Assembly: GCA_947629455.1 (NCBI GenBank)
Contig: CANRDT010000008.1
Location: 1 to 64,000 of the forward strand
DNA length: 64,000 bases
DNA from: an uncultured Ruminococcus sp.
GTDB lineage: Bacteria; Bacillota; Clostridia; Oscillospirales; Ruminococcaceae
Direction: 5' to 3'
The notes beneath the pieces are model-generated. The model saw nothing but the letters and a program-made list of their open reading frames with translations. It did not search any database and was not told the origin of the DNA. The position numbers and the translations under genes were made by a program. Positions 44,396 to 53,772 of this stretch are shown here, in pieces. The first letter of the stretch is position 1, and each line of letters begins with the position of its first letter.

Positions 44396-44428
44396 TAAAA
44401 AAGAGGGGCGTTTCAGCGCTCCTCTTTT
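44396..44428. terminator. Bidirectional intrinsic terminator between ychF and purD
   Basis: AAAAAGAGGGGCG-TTTCA-GCGCTCCTCTTTTT, flanked by an A-run and a T-run, works on either strand. It ends the minus-strand purine operon. Confidence 0.85.
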
Positions 44429-44450
44429 TGGTATGTTTATATTTATATAT

Positions 44451-45809
44451 TTACTGCCTGAGATATACTCCGTTTTCCTCGATATAGTCCTCCATATCCT
44501 GCTTGTAATCGAGATCGAGAGGATCGAACGGAACGGCTTTAAGCGCGCGCTGACCAATGTCTTTTCTGTAGTGAACATTTTCAAAATTAATTTTTGCGAC
44601 CGCGCTGTATGCTTTCTCGATAGCGCTTTTAAGAGTAAGTCCCTTTGCGGTAACTCCCAGAACCCGTCCACCGTTGGTGAGAAACTCTCCGTCCGAAAGC
44701 TTTGTTCCTGCGTGGAAAACTTCGCAGCATTCCGCCTGACCTCTGCCGTCAAGACCTGTTATCTTCAGTCCCTTTGGATAAGAAAGGGGATAGCCGCCGC
44801 TTGCCATAACGACGCAGGCGCAGCTGCCGGAACTCCATTTTACGTCTGTCTGCGAAAGTTTATGCTCATATATCGCGGTCATAATATCCACCAGATCAGT
44901 TTCGAGCATAGGGAGAACTACCTGCGTTTCGGGATCGCCGAAGCGGCAGTTGTATTCAATTACCTTTGGACCGTTCGGGGTTATCATAAGTCCGAAATAA
45001 AGACAGCCCTCAAAAGTCCGTCCCTCGGCGTTCATTGCGTTAATTGTCGGGATAAATATTTTCTCCATACATTCCTTTGCAACATCTTCGGTATAGTACG
45101 GATTCGGAGAGATCGTTCCCATTCCCCCCGTGTTAAGCCCCTCGTCGCCGTCGTTCGCCCTCTTGTGATCCATAGATGAAAGCATAGGAACTACCGTTTT
45201 GCCGTCGGTAAAAGAGAGTACCGAAACTTCCGGCCCCGTGAGGTATTCTTCGATAACTATTCTCGCACTGCTGTCGCCGAACTTCCGCCCGTCGATCATC
45301 GAATGAACTGCGTCTACCGCCTCTTCCTCACTCTGCGCAAGGATAACTCCCTTGCCGAGAGCCAGTCCGTCCGCCTTGATAACGGTGGGGTATGTGTTCT
45401 GCTTTTTGATGTATTCTATAGCGGACGCGCTGTCCGTGAATACTTCATATCCGGCAGTGGGGATACCGTACTTTTTCATAAGCTCTTTGGAAAATACTTT
45501 AGAGCCTTCGATAACGGCGGCGTTCTTCTTAGGACCGAACGTCATAAAGCCTTCCGCCTGCATGGCGTCCACCATACCGAGCACCAGCGGGTCGTCAGGA
45601 GCGACAACTACAAGATCGACCTTTAACTGCTTTGCAAGCTTTACCGCTCCGTCAATGTCCGTAGCGGAAACATCAAAACATTCCACACCCTCTGCGGCAA
45701 TTCCTCCGTTGCCGGGAGCACAGTAGATCTTTTCGGTTTTCGGGGATAATGCAAGTTTTCTTATTATGGCGTGTTCGCGACCGCCGCCTCCGATTACAAG
45801 AATTTTCAT
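44451..45809 (-). CDS. purD: Phosphoribosylamine-glycine ligase (GAR synthetase)
   Basis: Second step of purine synthesis: phosphoribosylamine, glycine and ATP give GAR. About 452 residues, longer than the usual 420-430. ATP-grasp fold with KILVIGGGGREHAI at the N terminus, GLALGKGVI, EEYLTGPEVSVLSF, TGGMGTISPNPYY and EYNCRFGDPETQVVLP. The start at 45809 gives the correct MKILVIGGGG, but its ribosome site AAAGGAGG lies about 30 bases away, with a perfect hairpin between. An ATG at 45836 inside that hairpin would add nine residues. Last gene of the purine operon. Confidence 0.95.
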   Translation of the reverse strand: MKILVIGGGGREHAIIRKLALSPKTEKIYCAPGNGGIAAEGVECFDVSATDIDGAVKLAKQLKVDLVVVAPDDPLVLGMVDAMQAEGFMTFGPKKNAAVIEGSKVFSKELMKKYGIPTAGYEVFTDSASAIEYIKKQNTYPTVIKADGLALGKGVILAQSEEEAVDAVHSMIDGRKFGDSSARIVIEEYLTGPEVSVLSFTDGKTVVPMLSSMDHKRANDGDEGLNTGGMGTISPNPYYTEDVAKECMEKIFIPTINAMNAEGRTFEGCLYFGLMITPNGPKVIEYNCRFGDPETQVVLPMLETDLVDIMTAIYEHKLSQTDVKWSSGSCACVVMASGGYPLSYPKGLKITGLDGRGQAECCEVFHAGTKLSDGEFLTNGGRVLGVTAKGLTLKSAIEKAYSAVAKINFENVHYRKDIGQRALKAVPFDPLDLDYKQDMEDYIEENGVYLRQ

Positions 45810-45817
45810 ACTCAGAT

Positions 45818-45837
45818 AATGCTCGTCAGCGAGCATT
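45818..45837 (-). promoter_or_regulatory. Hairpin between ribosome site and start codon of purD
   Basis: AATGCTCG-CTGA-CGAGCATT (minus strand) is a perfect 8-bp stem with a 4-base loop, directly after the AAAGGAGGA ribosome site and 8 bases before ATG 45809. Folding would bring the site to normal spacing, so it may tune initiation. Confidence 0.5.
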
Positions 45838-45884
45838 TCCTCCTTTCACAATTAATTGAGGACGATCTTCAGGCAGATAAGATA

Positions 45885-45916
45885 ATAAGGCTGCAAAGGC
45901 TATCACCATTGCAGCC
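45885..45916 (-). terminator. Possible terminator after the lipoprotein gene
   Basis: GGCTGCAA and TTGCAGCC form an 8-bp stem with a 12-base loop, followed on the minus strand by TTATTATCTTATC. The T-run is broken, so termination is probably partial, allowing purD expression. Confidence 0.45.
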
Positions 45917-45934
45917 CTACCGATCCGTAAAAGG

Positions 45935-46648
45935 TCAGATCACTGTAAATGTACTGAACATATCGTTGAATTTGGGTTCGAGCGTCGGATAAACGGAAGT
46001 TTCAGCTCCATAGCTTATGCAGTAGATAGTGCCGTTTTCAACCATAATGAGCTGCGTCATATCCATAGTCACGCCTGCCTGCTCCATTGTGAGGTCGACC
46101 TTGTATGCGTTTATGCCGTTTACCTTGGTCTCTTCGCCGCCCGTGACATTGTAGCCTTCCATTCCGTTGTAGGTTTCGGTAACGACTTCGCCGTACTCCT
46201 TGGGCGTGATCTCACCGTAGATCCCTGCCGACTGTGAAATCACATTGAAGTTTGCGCTTACCGTCAGGACATTGTCGCTGTCTCCTACATAGGAGAATGC
46301 GCTGTCAACGCCGGATACCTGATCGGTTATCTCGCTCCACTCGGCAGAGTCTATTTTGAGAGCGTAACCAGTTCCCTTGAAATAGTCGTCAGGAACTTCA
46401 ACGTCAGCCTTTGATTCGGTTTCTTCCTTTGAATCGTCCTCAGCTTTCGACTCTGCTTCGTCCTTGGATTCGTCCTCGGCTTTTGACTCGTCATCAGCTT
46501 TTGATTCGTCGTCAGCCTTGCTGCTAACAGATGTTTTTGAATCAGTATCCTCATCGTCCTCTTCGTCAGCGCTGCCGCAGGCGGCAAAGTTAAGAGCCAT
46601 TACAGCTGCGAGAGCGGCGATAAGCCACTTTTTCCTGAGATCTTTCAT
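45935..46648 (-). CDS. Lipoprotein with acidic repeat linker
   Basis: 237 residues. Signal peptide with MKDLRKKWLIAALAAVMAL and a lipobox ending in Cys at NFAACGS, so it should be lipid-anchored on the outer face of the membrane. Residues about 28-85 are a charged linker built from repeats of DESKADDESKAED type. The folded part (about 88-237) has no recognised motif but resembles the small secreted domains of unknown function found in Clostridia. It lies between the purH-type gene and purD, an unexpected place, in the same direction. Confidence 0.75.
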   Translation of the reverse strand: MKDLRKKWLIAALAAVMALNFAACGSADEEDDEDTDSKTSVSSKADDESKADDESKAEDESKDEAESKAEDDSKEETESKADVEVPDDYFKGTGYALKIDSAEWSEITDQVSGVDSAFSYVGDSDNVLTVSANFNVISQSAGIYGEITPKEYGEVVTETYNGMEGYNVTGGEETKVNGINAYKVDLTMEQAGVTMDMTQLIMVENGTIYCISYGAETSVYPTLEPKFNDMFSTFTVI

Positions 46649-46675
46649 ACTAACTTCTCCTTCTATAATTTAAGA

Positions 46676-47857
46676 TTAATGATGGAATAATCTTATTCCC
46701 GTAAATGCCATTGCCATATTATACTTATTGCAGGTCATAATAACATGATCGTCGCGGATAGATCCGCCCGGCTCGGCAATGTAAGATACGCCGGACTTTC
46801 TCGCTCTTTCTATGTTGTCGCCGAACGGGAAAAATGCGTCTGAGCCGAGACATACGTCCCTGTTCTTGGCAAGCCACTCTTTCTGTTCCTCTTTGGTAAA
46901 TACCTCGGGCTTTACCTTGAACATTTTCTGCCACTCTCCGTCGGCAAGAACGTCCATATATTCATCTGAAATATAAACGTCGATAGTGTTATCCCTGTCG
47001 GGGCGGCGAATATCGTCAACGAACTGAAGTCCGAGCACCTTGGGGTGCTGTCTGAGCCACCATATATCTGCCTTGTTTCCCGCAAGTCTGGTGCAGTGTA
47101 TTCTCGACTGCTGACCTGCGCCGATACCTATCGCCTGACCGTCCTTGACATAGCAGACGCTGTTCGACTGGGTATATTTAAGGGTGATAAGCGAGATGAT
47201 AAGGTCTTCCATTTTATCCTTGGGTATATCCTTGTTTTCGGTCACGATATTTGAAAGCAGCTGCTCGTTGATGTCCAATTCGTTCCTGCCCTGTTCAAAT
47301 GTAACGCCGAACACCTGTTTTCTTTCGATCTGCTCGGGAACATAGTCCTTGTCTATCTTTATGATATTATATGTGCCTTTTCTCTTAGATTTAAGTATCT
47401 CAAGAGCCTCATCACTGTAGCCGGGAGCAATTATGCCGTCCGAAACTTCGCGCTGTATCATTTTTGCGGTGCATACGTCACATTCGTCCGAAAGCGCGAT
47501 AAAATCGCCGTAAGAGGACATTCTGTCCGCACCTCTCGCTCTTGCATACGCGCAGGCAAGCGGTGAAAGCTCGCCGAGATCATCGACAAAGTATATCTTT
47601 TTCAGCGTGTCGGAAAGCGGTCTGCCGATAGCCGCGCCGGCAGGGGAAACGTGTTTGAAAGAAGTCGCCGCAGGCATACCGGTAGCCTTTTTAAGTTCTT
47701 TTACCAGCTGCCAGCCGTTGAGAGCGTCCAGCAGATTGATGTAACCCGGCTTGCCGTTAAGCACTTCGATAGGAAGTTCGCCGCCGTTTTCCATAAAAAC
47801 TCTTGACGGCTTCTGATTGGGATTGCAGCCGTATTTTAAAAGCATTTCATTTGACAT
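46676..47857 (-). CDS. purH: Stand-alone AICAR formyltransferase (PurH C-terminal domain)
   Basis: 393 residues corresponding only to the transformylase part of PurH; the N-terminal MGS-like IMP cyclohydrolase domain is missing. It transfers a formyl group from 10-formyl-THF to AICAR. Characteristic: LKYGCNPNQKPSRVF at the start, ATSFKHVSPAGAAIG (Lys-His catalytic pair, about 65-68), KYTQSNSVCYVKDGQAIGIGAGQQSR (given as split KYTQSNSVCYVKDG and IGIGAGQQSR, about 228-252), and the FFPFGDNIERA/EPGGSIRDD ending. The following gene supplies the missing cyclohydrolase. Confidence 0.93.
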   Translation of the reverse strand: MSNEMLLKYGCNPNQKPSRVFMENGGELPIEVLNGKPGYINLLDALNGWQLVKELKKATGMPAATSFKHVSPAGAAIGRPLSDTLKKIYFVDDLGELSPLACAYARARGADRMSSYGDFIALSDECDVCTAKMIQREVSDGIIAPGYSDEALEILKSKRKGTYNIIKIDKDYVPEQIERKQVFGVTFEQGRNELDINEQLLSNIVTENKDIPKDKMEDLIISLITLKYTQSNSVCYVKDGQAIGIGAGQQSRIHCTRLAGNKADIWWLRQHPKVLGLQFVDDIRRPDRDNTIDVYISDEYMDVLADGEWQKMFKVKPEVFTKEEQKEWLAKNRDVCLGSDAFFPFGDNIERARKSGVSYIAEPGGSIRDDHVIMTCNKYNMAMAFTGIRLFHH

Positions 47858-47980
47858 TGATATTTCCTCCTGTCCGCGGAGATCACGGGAGCATATTCAG
47901 CGCAGCCGTTTTACCGCCTATTATTAATATACATAATTTCAACAAAAAATGCAATACTTTTTTCAAAAAAATTAATTTTT

Positions 47981-48697
47981 TTATTTTGAATACTTGTTTA
48001 CTATTCTCGTGACCGCCTCGCCGCTCGCTATATCTATATACCTTACGAAAAGCGATACCTTGTTATCCTCGTTAAGAGAATCCCACAAGCCGTTTGTAAA
48101 TTCGTCAATGTCATCTACAACGGAAATTTTCTTCGGTTCTCCCTCAAAGCTCGGCAGGGGAGAGCCGTCGCCCATATATGTGTGAATAAAATGACCGTTT
48201 CCGCTTATCGGGTCGGTGTATGTATAAGTAAAGCGTTCGCAGCAATCGGGGTCGCCGTCGGCTGATTTGATTATGCTCATAGCATAGTTATAGCTGCCGT
48301 TTTCAATGTGCATAATACCCGAAATACGCGGCGTATAGTTGGGCGCGTCGTCCTCGTATACTCTCGTTCTGAGCGACTGTTCAAAGGTCTGCTGTTTGTC
48401 CATAAGCTCATAGATAGTATCCGTCTGATCGCCGTTTGTAACGATAGTTTTGTTGCCGAGCACGCGCACGGGCGAATAGATGATAAGATGAGGATCGGTA
48501 AGCTTTGTGGGATCGGCAGCCTCGGTCTTTATTCCGTCAGCCGTCCGGGTAAATACTCTGTTGCGCGAATTTACGCTCCTGCCCATAATGAAGTAGGCGG
48601 TGACAGCTTTCTTTCCGTCGGGAGATTTGCCGATGATTATTCCTCTTCCGGGGTAGGAATTTTCAGCAAGTTCCTTGTAGATGTCAAGTTTTTTCAT
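47981..48697 (-). CDS. purO: IMP cyclohydrolase, PurO type
   Basis: 238 residues. YPGRGIIIGKSPDGKKAVTA, YFIMGRSVNSRNRVF, TNGDQTDTI and YTPRISG match the pattern of PurO, first known from methanogens. It closes the purine ring of FAICAR to give IMP. It stands directly upstream of a PurH that lacks its own cyclohydrolase domain and downstream of purN, so context strongly supports the assignment. Family recognised from memory of the PurO motifs, not by search. Confidence 0.82.
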   Translation of the reverse strand: MKKLDIYKELAENSYPGRGIIIGKSPDGKKAVTAYFIMGRSVNSRNRVFTRTADGIKTEAADPTKLTDPHLIIYSPVRVLGNKTIVTNGDQTDTIYELMDKQQTFEQSLRTRVYEDDAPNYTPRISGIMHIENGSYNYAMSIIKSADGDPDCCERFTYTYTDPISGNGHFIHTYMGDGSPLPSFEGEPKKISVVDDIDEFTNGLWDSLNEDNKVSLFVRYIDIASGEAVTRIVNKYSK

Positions 48698-48714
48698 TCT
48701 GATTACCTCGCTTT

Positions 48715-49347
48715 TTATTTGATATACGTCCTTCCGTCTTTAACGGTTATCCTGTCCTCGCAGAAGAGTGATACCGCTTTCGGCAGAAGTTTCCACTCAA
48801 CGTTTTCCATAACTCTTTTTTGCAGTATTTCCGGAGTATCGCTGTCCAGTACCTGAACGGTATCCTGAAGAATGATAGGACCGCCGTCGCATACCTCCGT
48901 AACAAAATGCACTGTAGCGCCCGTGACCTTGACGCCTTTTTTAAGGACTGCCTCGTGAACGTGCAGACCATAGAATCCCTTTCCGCAGAAAGAGGGGATA
49001 AGCGCGGGGTGAACGTTTATCATCTTGTAGGGAAACGCTTTGACTATCTGCTCGTCAAGTATAGTCATAAAACCGGCATAGACCACAAGATCAGCCTTTT
49101 CCTCGATAAGTGAATCCGTAACGGCTTTTGTATATGCCGCAACATCGGGATGATCTTTGCGTGCAATGACTTTCGTCTTTATGCCGTTTTGCTTTGCCCT
49201 TTCAAGAGCGTAAGCGTCCGCTTTTGAGGATATGACGCAGGTTATCTTACCGTTTTTGATAAGACCGCTTTTTTCGGCGTCTATCAGCGCCTGTAGATTT
49301 GTTCCTCCGCCCGAAACGAGCACGGCGATATTTTTCATAGTTTTCAA
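48715..49347 (-). CDS. purN: Phosphoribosylglycinamide formyltransferase
   Basis: Formylates GAR with 10-formyl-THF. 210 residues. NIAVLVSGGGTNLQALID (about 6-23), the cofactor region LVVYAGFMTILDEQIV, the catalytic INVHPALIPSF (Asn-His, about 106-117) and VTGATVHFVTEVCDGGPII with the Asp (about 132-150). Overlaps the upstream gene by four bases. Confidence 0.96.
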   Translation of the reverse strand: MKTMKNIAVLVSGGGTNLQALIDAEKSGLIKNGKITCVISSKADAYALERAKQNGIKTKVIARKDHPDVAAYTKAVTDSLIEEKADLVVYAGFMTILDEQIVKAFPYKMINVHPALIPSFCGKGFYGLHVHEAVLKKGVKVTGATVHFVTEVCDGGPIILQDTVQVLDSDTPEILQKRVMENVEWKLLPKAVSLFCEDRITVKDGRTYIK

Positions 49348-49874
49348 CCTGCCAGACCTCCCACCTTGACCGAGCCGTCCGCATCAACGCTGACTAAAAT
49401 GGAATGACAGGCAAAATAGTCAGGTTCGCAGTTTATAAAGAAATCGAAGTCCTTATATTCAAAATTTTCATTGACGTATGCCAGTACTCCGCCTGAGGAG
49501 GTGAGGGAAGCTTTGAAATCCTCCTCGGTTATCGGCAGATATACCTTTGAGCCGTCCTCTAAGATGTAACATTCTTTCCTGTTATCATCATCTTCGTGAT
49601 CTTCATCACCTTCGTCATAATCTTCTTCGCCGGAGCTTGCCCAGTCCTCGGCAGTGGCGACCATATCGTCGTCTATGAGAGCCTGCTCAATCACGGAACG
49701 TTTTTCATTCAGAACGGCAGTGATCTTTTCCATAACTGCCAATACCTTTTCTCTTGTGAGATCGTTATCGGGAGTACCGTCCTCAACGCGCACCAATATC
49801 CCGCTGTCTTCGCCCCAGATCTTAAACTGACCCTCATAAAGATAGTTCTTTACGGTAAGCTTTGAAATGTCCAT
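49344..49874 (-). CDS. DUF2262-like acidic protein inside the purine operon
   Basis: 176 residues from ATG 49874, with GGAGAA upstream. The middle (about 85-105) is an acidic stretch (EEDYDEGDEDHEDDDN). The C-terminal half with FKASLTSSGGVLAYVNENFE, DFFINCEPDYFACHSILVSVD resembles DUF2262/DUF6985-like domains of unknown function. Its stop overlaps purN by four bases, so translation of the two is coupled. Whether it has a role in purine synthesis or is a passenger is unknown. Confidence 0.6.
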   Translation of the reverse strand: MDISKLTVKNYLYEGQFKIWGEDSGILVRVEDGTPDNDLTREKVLAVMEKITAVLNEKRSVIEQALIDDDMVATAEDWASSGEEDYDEGDEDHEDDDNRKECYILEDGSKVYLPITEEDFKASLTSSGGVLAYVNENFEYKDFDFFINCEPDYFACHSILVSVDADGSVKVGGLAG

Positions 49875-49922
49875 CGCAATTCTCCTTTGCATTGATTATC
49901 CGTATGACGCACCGTTTCGGTC

Positions 49923-50957
49923 TCACACAATAATAACGCCCTCGTCGCTTTCGACAAGTTCTCCCAGAACATAAGCTTCCTCGCCTGCCGCCTCAATTGC
50001 CGCGATAGCCTTGTCAGCATCGTTTTTATCAACGACCGCGATCATACCTACGCCCATATTGAATGTGTTGAACATATCCCTTTCGGGTATCTTTCCCGTC
50101 TTTGCAATGAGATCGAACACTGGCAGCACCTGCACCGCGTTTCTCTCGATCTTTGCGGAGATACCGTCAGGCAGCGATCTCGGAATGTTTTCATAGAATC
50201 CGCCGCCTGTGATGTGAGAAAGCGACTTGACGGTCACGCTGTCAAGCAGGCTCATGACCGCTTTCACATATATCTTTGTAGGTGTCAGCAGAACGCTGCC
50301 GAGAGTCGTTCCCAGATCGGAATAATGTCTTGCAAGATTTGATTCGCTCACCGTAAAAACTTTCCTGATAAGCGAAAATCCGTTGGAATGTACGCCGCTC
50401 GACTTTATCGCGATCATAACGTCGCCGGCTTTCTGCGTTTCGGGACGGAGGATCTTGTCCTTATCCACAACGCCTACCGCAAAGCCTGCCAGATCGTACT
50501 CGTCCTCGGGATAGAAACCGGGCATTTCGGCAGTTTCTCCTCCGATAAGAGCCGCTCCCGACTGCACGCAGCCTTCCGCAACGCCTGAAACTATTTTTGC
50601 GACCTTTTCGGGATAATTCTTGCCGACCGCAATGTAGTCGAGGAAAAACTGCGGTTTTGCTCCGCAGCAGATAATATCGTTTACGCACATGGCAACACAG
50701 TCGATACCTACGGTGTCGTGCTTGTCCATAAGGAAAGCGATCTTCAGCTTTGTGCCAACGCCGTCTGTGCCGGAAACAAGCACCGGCTTTTTGATACCGG
50801 TCATATCCAGCTCGAATAAGCCGCCGAAACCGCCTATTCCGCTCAGTACGCCGGAAGTCACAGTCCTGGCGACATACTGTTTCATAAGCTCCACGGCTTT
50901 GTAACCGGCAGTCACGTCAACACCGGCCGCCTTGTAGCTCTCGGAATAACTCTTCAT
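49923..50957 (-). CDS. purM: Phosphoribosylformylglycinamidine cyclo-ligase (AIR synthetase)
   Basis: Converts FGAM to AIR with ATP. 344 residues. It begins [41 protein letters not shown] (split as [10 protein letters not shown] and [14 protein letters not shown]), [13 protein letters not shown] (about 138-150), and [15 protein letters not shown] (about 193-207) are the standard blocks. Thirty-four bases after purF. Confidence 0.97.
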   Translation of the reverse strand: MKSYSESYKAAGVDVTAGYKAVELMKQYVARTVTSGVLSGIGGFGGLFELDMTGIKKPVLVSGTDGVGTKLKIAFLMDKHDTVGIDCVAMCVNDIICCGAKPQFFLDYIAVGKNYPEKVAKIVSGVAEGCVQSGAALIGGETAEMPGFYPEDEYDLAGFAVGVVDKDKILRPETQKAGDVMIAIKSSGVHSNGFSLIRKVFTVSESNLARHYSDLGTTLGSVLLTPTKIYVKAVMSLLDSVTVKSLSHITGGGFYENIPRSLPDGISAKIERNAVQVLPVFDLIAKTGKIPERDMFNTFNMGVGMIAVVDKNDADKAIAAIEAAGEEAYVLGELVESDEGVIIV

Positions 50958-50991
50958 GATAATGATCCTCCAAATAATTTATTTTTATAGA

Positions 50992-52416
50992 TTACTTCTT
51001 TTCGGAAATCTTGTATTCAAACTTATCCTTAGGCATATCCTTGGGAACTTCAATGGGATATTGTTCATTGAAACAACCGACGCAAAAATCGCAATCTGCG
51101 TTGCCGGCAAGCTTTTTAACGCTTTCAATGCTTAAATATCCCAGACTGTCCGCGCCTATATACCTGCATATCTCATCTTCGGTCATACGGCATGCAATAA
51201 GCTTGTCCTTGCTGTCAATATCCGTTCCGAAGTAGCAGGGCGCAATAAACGGCGGACTTGAGATCCTTACATGGACTTCTTTCGCGCCTGCGTCCCTTAA
51301 AAGTCTGACGATACGCGCGGAAGTCGTGCCTCTTACTATGCTGTCGTCTATCATAACGACGCGCTTTCCCTTCACCGTATCGGATATGGCGTTAAGTTTT
51401 AGTTTTACCGCATTAGTCCTCTCCGTTTGTGTGGGCTGTATAAAAGTCCTGCCGATGTACCTGTTCTTGATAAAGCCGATACCGTAGGGTATGCCGCTTT
51501 CCCTCGAAAAACCGAGTGCGGCGTCAAGTCCCGAATCGGGAACGCCTATAACAATGTCGGCTTGCACGGGATGTTCGCGCCAGAGATATTTTCCGGCTCT
51601 CAGTCTTGCCTTGTGTACACTTGCCCCCTGTATGACCGAATCGGGTCTTGCGAAGTAAACATACTCAAACACGCACATCGTGCCTTTCTGACCGCAGTGC
51701 GTTTCGATCGACCTTATGCCGTCGCCGTCTATCACAACGATCTCACCGGGACGTATATCCCTGACAAATTTTGCACCGATACTGTCAAAAGCGCAGGTCT
51801 CGGAGGAAATGACATATCCGCCGTCATATCTGCCGAGCGAAAGCGGTCTGAAACCGTTGGGATCTCTTGCGGCAATAAGTTTTGTAGGGGACATAATGAC
51901 CAGCGAATAAGCGCCCTTTATGGTGTTCATCATTCTCTCCACCGCACATTCGATAGAGGGAGCAGTCAGACGCTCCTGCGTGATAGCGTAAGAAATGACC
52001 TCCGTATCGTTGGTACTGTGAAAGAGCATACCTTTGTTCTCGTACACCTCGCGCAGATCTCTTGCATTGGTGAGATTTCCGTTATGCGCGATCGCAAGAG
52101 GACCTTTGATATGCCTTACTACAAGCGGCTGAGCATTGGCGACATTGCTGTTACCCGTAGTGGAATAGCGCACATGACCGATCGCTATTTTGCCAGTTCC
52201 CAGCCGTTCAAGCGTTTCTCTGTCAAATACCTGATTGACCAGTCCGAGATTCTTGTGATAGCTGAAAACTCCGTCGTCGTTCACCACTATGCCGCAGCTT
52301 TCCTGTCCCCTGTGCTGCAAAGCATACAGCGCCGCATAGGTCTGCGCGGCTACGTCCTCCGTCTTTTCCGAATATATACCGAATACGCCGCATTCTTCAT
52401 GAACAGAATCAAACAT
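50992..52416 (-). CDS. purF: Amidophosphoribosyltransferase
   Basis: First committed purine step: PRPP and glutamine give phosphoribosylamine. 474 residues from ATG 52416 (GGAGG eight bases upstream). A short propeptide precedes the catalytic Cys in VHEECGVFGIYS (Cys 9). The PRPP loop is VVMIDDSIVRGTTS (about 350-363). Cysteines in ECG, and near the C terminus CDFCVGC, fit the B. subtilis-type [4Fe-4S] enzyme. An in-frame ATG at 52431 lacks suitable spacing. Confidence 0.97.
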   Translation of the reverse strand: MFDSVHEECGVFGIYSEKTEDVAAQTYAALYALQHRGQESCGIVVNDDGVFSYHKNLGLVNQVFDRETLERLGTGKIAIGHVRYSTTGNSNVANAQPLVVRHIKGPLAIAHNGNLTNARDLREVYENKGMLFHSTNDTEVISYAITQERLTAPSIECAVERMMNTIKGAYSLVIMSPTKLIAARDPNGFRPLSLGRYDGGYVISSETCAFDSIGAKFVRDIRPGEIVVIDGDGIRSIETHCGQKGTMCVFEYVYFARPDSVIQGASVHKARLRAGKYLWREHPVQADIVIGVPDSGLDAALGFSRESGIPYGIGFIKNRYIGRTFIQPTQTERTNAVKLKLNAISDTVKGKRVVMIDDSIVRGTTSARIVRLLRDAGAKEVHVRISSPPFIAPCYFGTDIDSKDKLIACRMTEDEICRYIGADSLGYLSIESVKKLAGNADCDFCVGCFNEQYPIEVPKDMPKDKFEYKISEKK

Positions 52417-52492
52417 TGCCGAAACCTCCATTTAGGATCGAGTAGGATCGTATTGTATTGTTACAGCGTTCTCAAAAAGGTGAATATATTGC

Positions 52493-53212
52493 TTACTGAG
52501 CGCCCCTGAGTCTCTTCATCATTTCCTGATAAGCCTCTTCAACGCCGCCCATATCTCTTCTGAATCTGTCCTTGTCAAGCTTTTCGTGGGTATCGGAATC
52601 CCAGAAACGGCAGGTATCGGGAGAAATTTCGTCTGCAAGAATGATCTTGCCCTTGTATCTGCCGAATTCTATCTTGAAATCTATCAGATCTATATTGATC
52701 TTCTTGAAAAATTTCACCATAAAGTCATTTACCTTGAAAGCATATTTTGTAATATCGTCGATCTCCTCTTCGGTAGCAAGATCAAGACCGAGGGCATAGT
52801 ACTTGTTGATAAAAGGGTCGCCCAGATCGTCGTTTTTGTAGCTGAATTCCAGAGTGGGCTGTTTAAGGGGAGTACCCTCGGCAATACCGAGCTTTTTGGA
52901 AAAGCTGCCTGCCGCAACGTTTCTTACGATGACTTCAAGCGGAACGATCTCTACCTTTTTCACAATCGTTTCTCTTTCGTTTATCTCTTCGACAAGATGA
53001 GTGGGAACGCCCTCTTTTTCGAGCAGCTTAAACATAAAATTTGTCATCTGGTTGTTGATAACGCCCTTGCCCGAGATAGTGCCTTTCTTTTCGCCGTTGA
53101 AAGCTGTCGCGTCGTCCTTGTAGTCAACGATAACAAGATCGGGGTCGTTGGTCGCAAATACCTTCTTTGCCTTTCCCTCGTACAGCTGTTCGCCTTTTAC
53201 AATGTTTTCCAT
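52493..53212 (-). CDS. purC: SAICAR synthetase
   Basis: Joins CAIR and aspartate with ATP. 239 residues. It begins [54 protein letters not shown] (about 97-111), and [16 protein letters not shown] (about 190-205) are family blocks. GGAGG precedes the ATG. Confidence 0.97.
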   Translation of the reverse strand: MENIVKGEQLYEGKAKKVFATNDPDLVIVDYKDDATAFNGEKKGTISGKGVINNQMTNFMFKLLEKEGVPTHLVEEINERETIVKKVEIVPLEVIVRNVAAGSFSKKLGIAEGTPLKQPTLEFSYKNDDLGDPFINKYYALGLDLATEEEIDDITKYAFKVNDFMVKFFKKINIDLIDFKIEFGRYKGKIILADEISPDTCRFWDSDTHEKLDKDRFRRDMGGVEEAYQEMMKRLRGAQ

Positions 53213-53277
53213 AATGATTTCCTCCTGTTTATGTAGTTTATTTTAATTTTAAATAACAAATTCAACCCCATCAGAGC

Positions 53278-53772
53278 TTACAGTTTTGCTATTTCCTCCT
53301 GCAAAGCCTTGTCTTTTGCGATAACTCCCTCCACCATTTCTTTTTTTGCGGCGGCAAGCTTGTCCGCAAGACTTTCGTCCGAAAGCGCAAGCATCTCGAT
53401 CGCCAGCAGAGCGGCATTTTTCGCGCCGTTTACCGCGACGGTCGCCACTGGTATCCCGGAAGGCATCTGTACCGTTGCAAGCAGCGCGTCCATACCGTCA
53501 AACGTCGATTTTATCGGTATCCCGATGACGGGAAGAGTAGTGTGAGCGGCTATCACTCCTGCAAGATGTGCCGCCATACCGGCAGCGCAGATGATAATGC
53601 CGAAACCGTTATCCTTGGCGGCGGCTGAAAATTCGGCAGCCATTGAGGGCGTCCTGTGAGCGCTCATTACTCTGCATTCAAAGGGAACGCCGTACTTTTT
53701 CAATTCGGTCAGCGCACCTTTTACGATCGGAAAGTCGCTGTCCGAGCCCATTATCACCGCAACTTTTTTCAT
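53278..53772 (-). CDS. purE: N5-carboxyaminoimidazole ribonucleotide mutase (PurE class I or II)
   Basis: Rearranges N5-CAIR to CAIR. 164 residues from ATG 53772 (GGAGGG upstream). [19 protein letters not shown] (about 2-20), [16 protein letters not shown] with the catalytic His (about 38-46), [16 protein letters not shown], and [23 protein letters not shown] (split). No purK is nearby, so class II PurE using CO2 directly cannot be excluded. First gene of the purine operon, behind a leader with a terminator. Confidence 0.96.
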   Translation of the reverse strand: MKKVAVIMGSDSDFPIVKGALTELKKYGVPFECRVMSAHRTPSMAAEFSAAAKDNGFGIIICAAGMAAHLAGVIAAHTTLPVIGIPIKSTFDGMDALLATVQMPSGIPVATVAVNGAKNAALLAIEMLALSDESLADKLAAAKKEMVEGVIAKDKALQEEIAKL

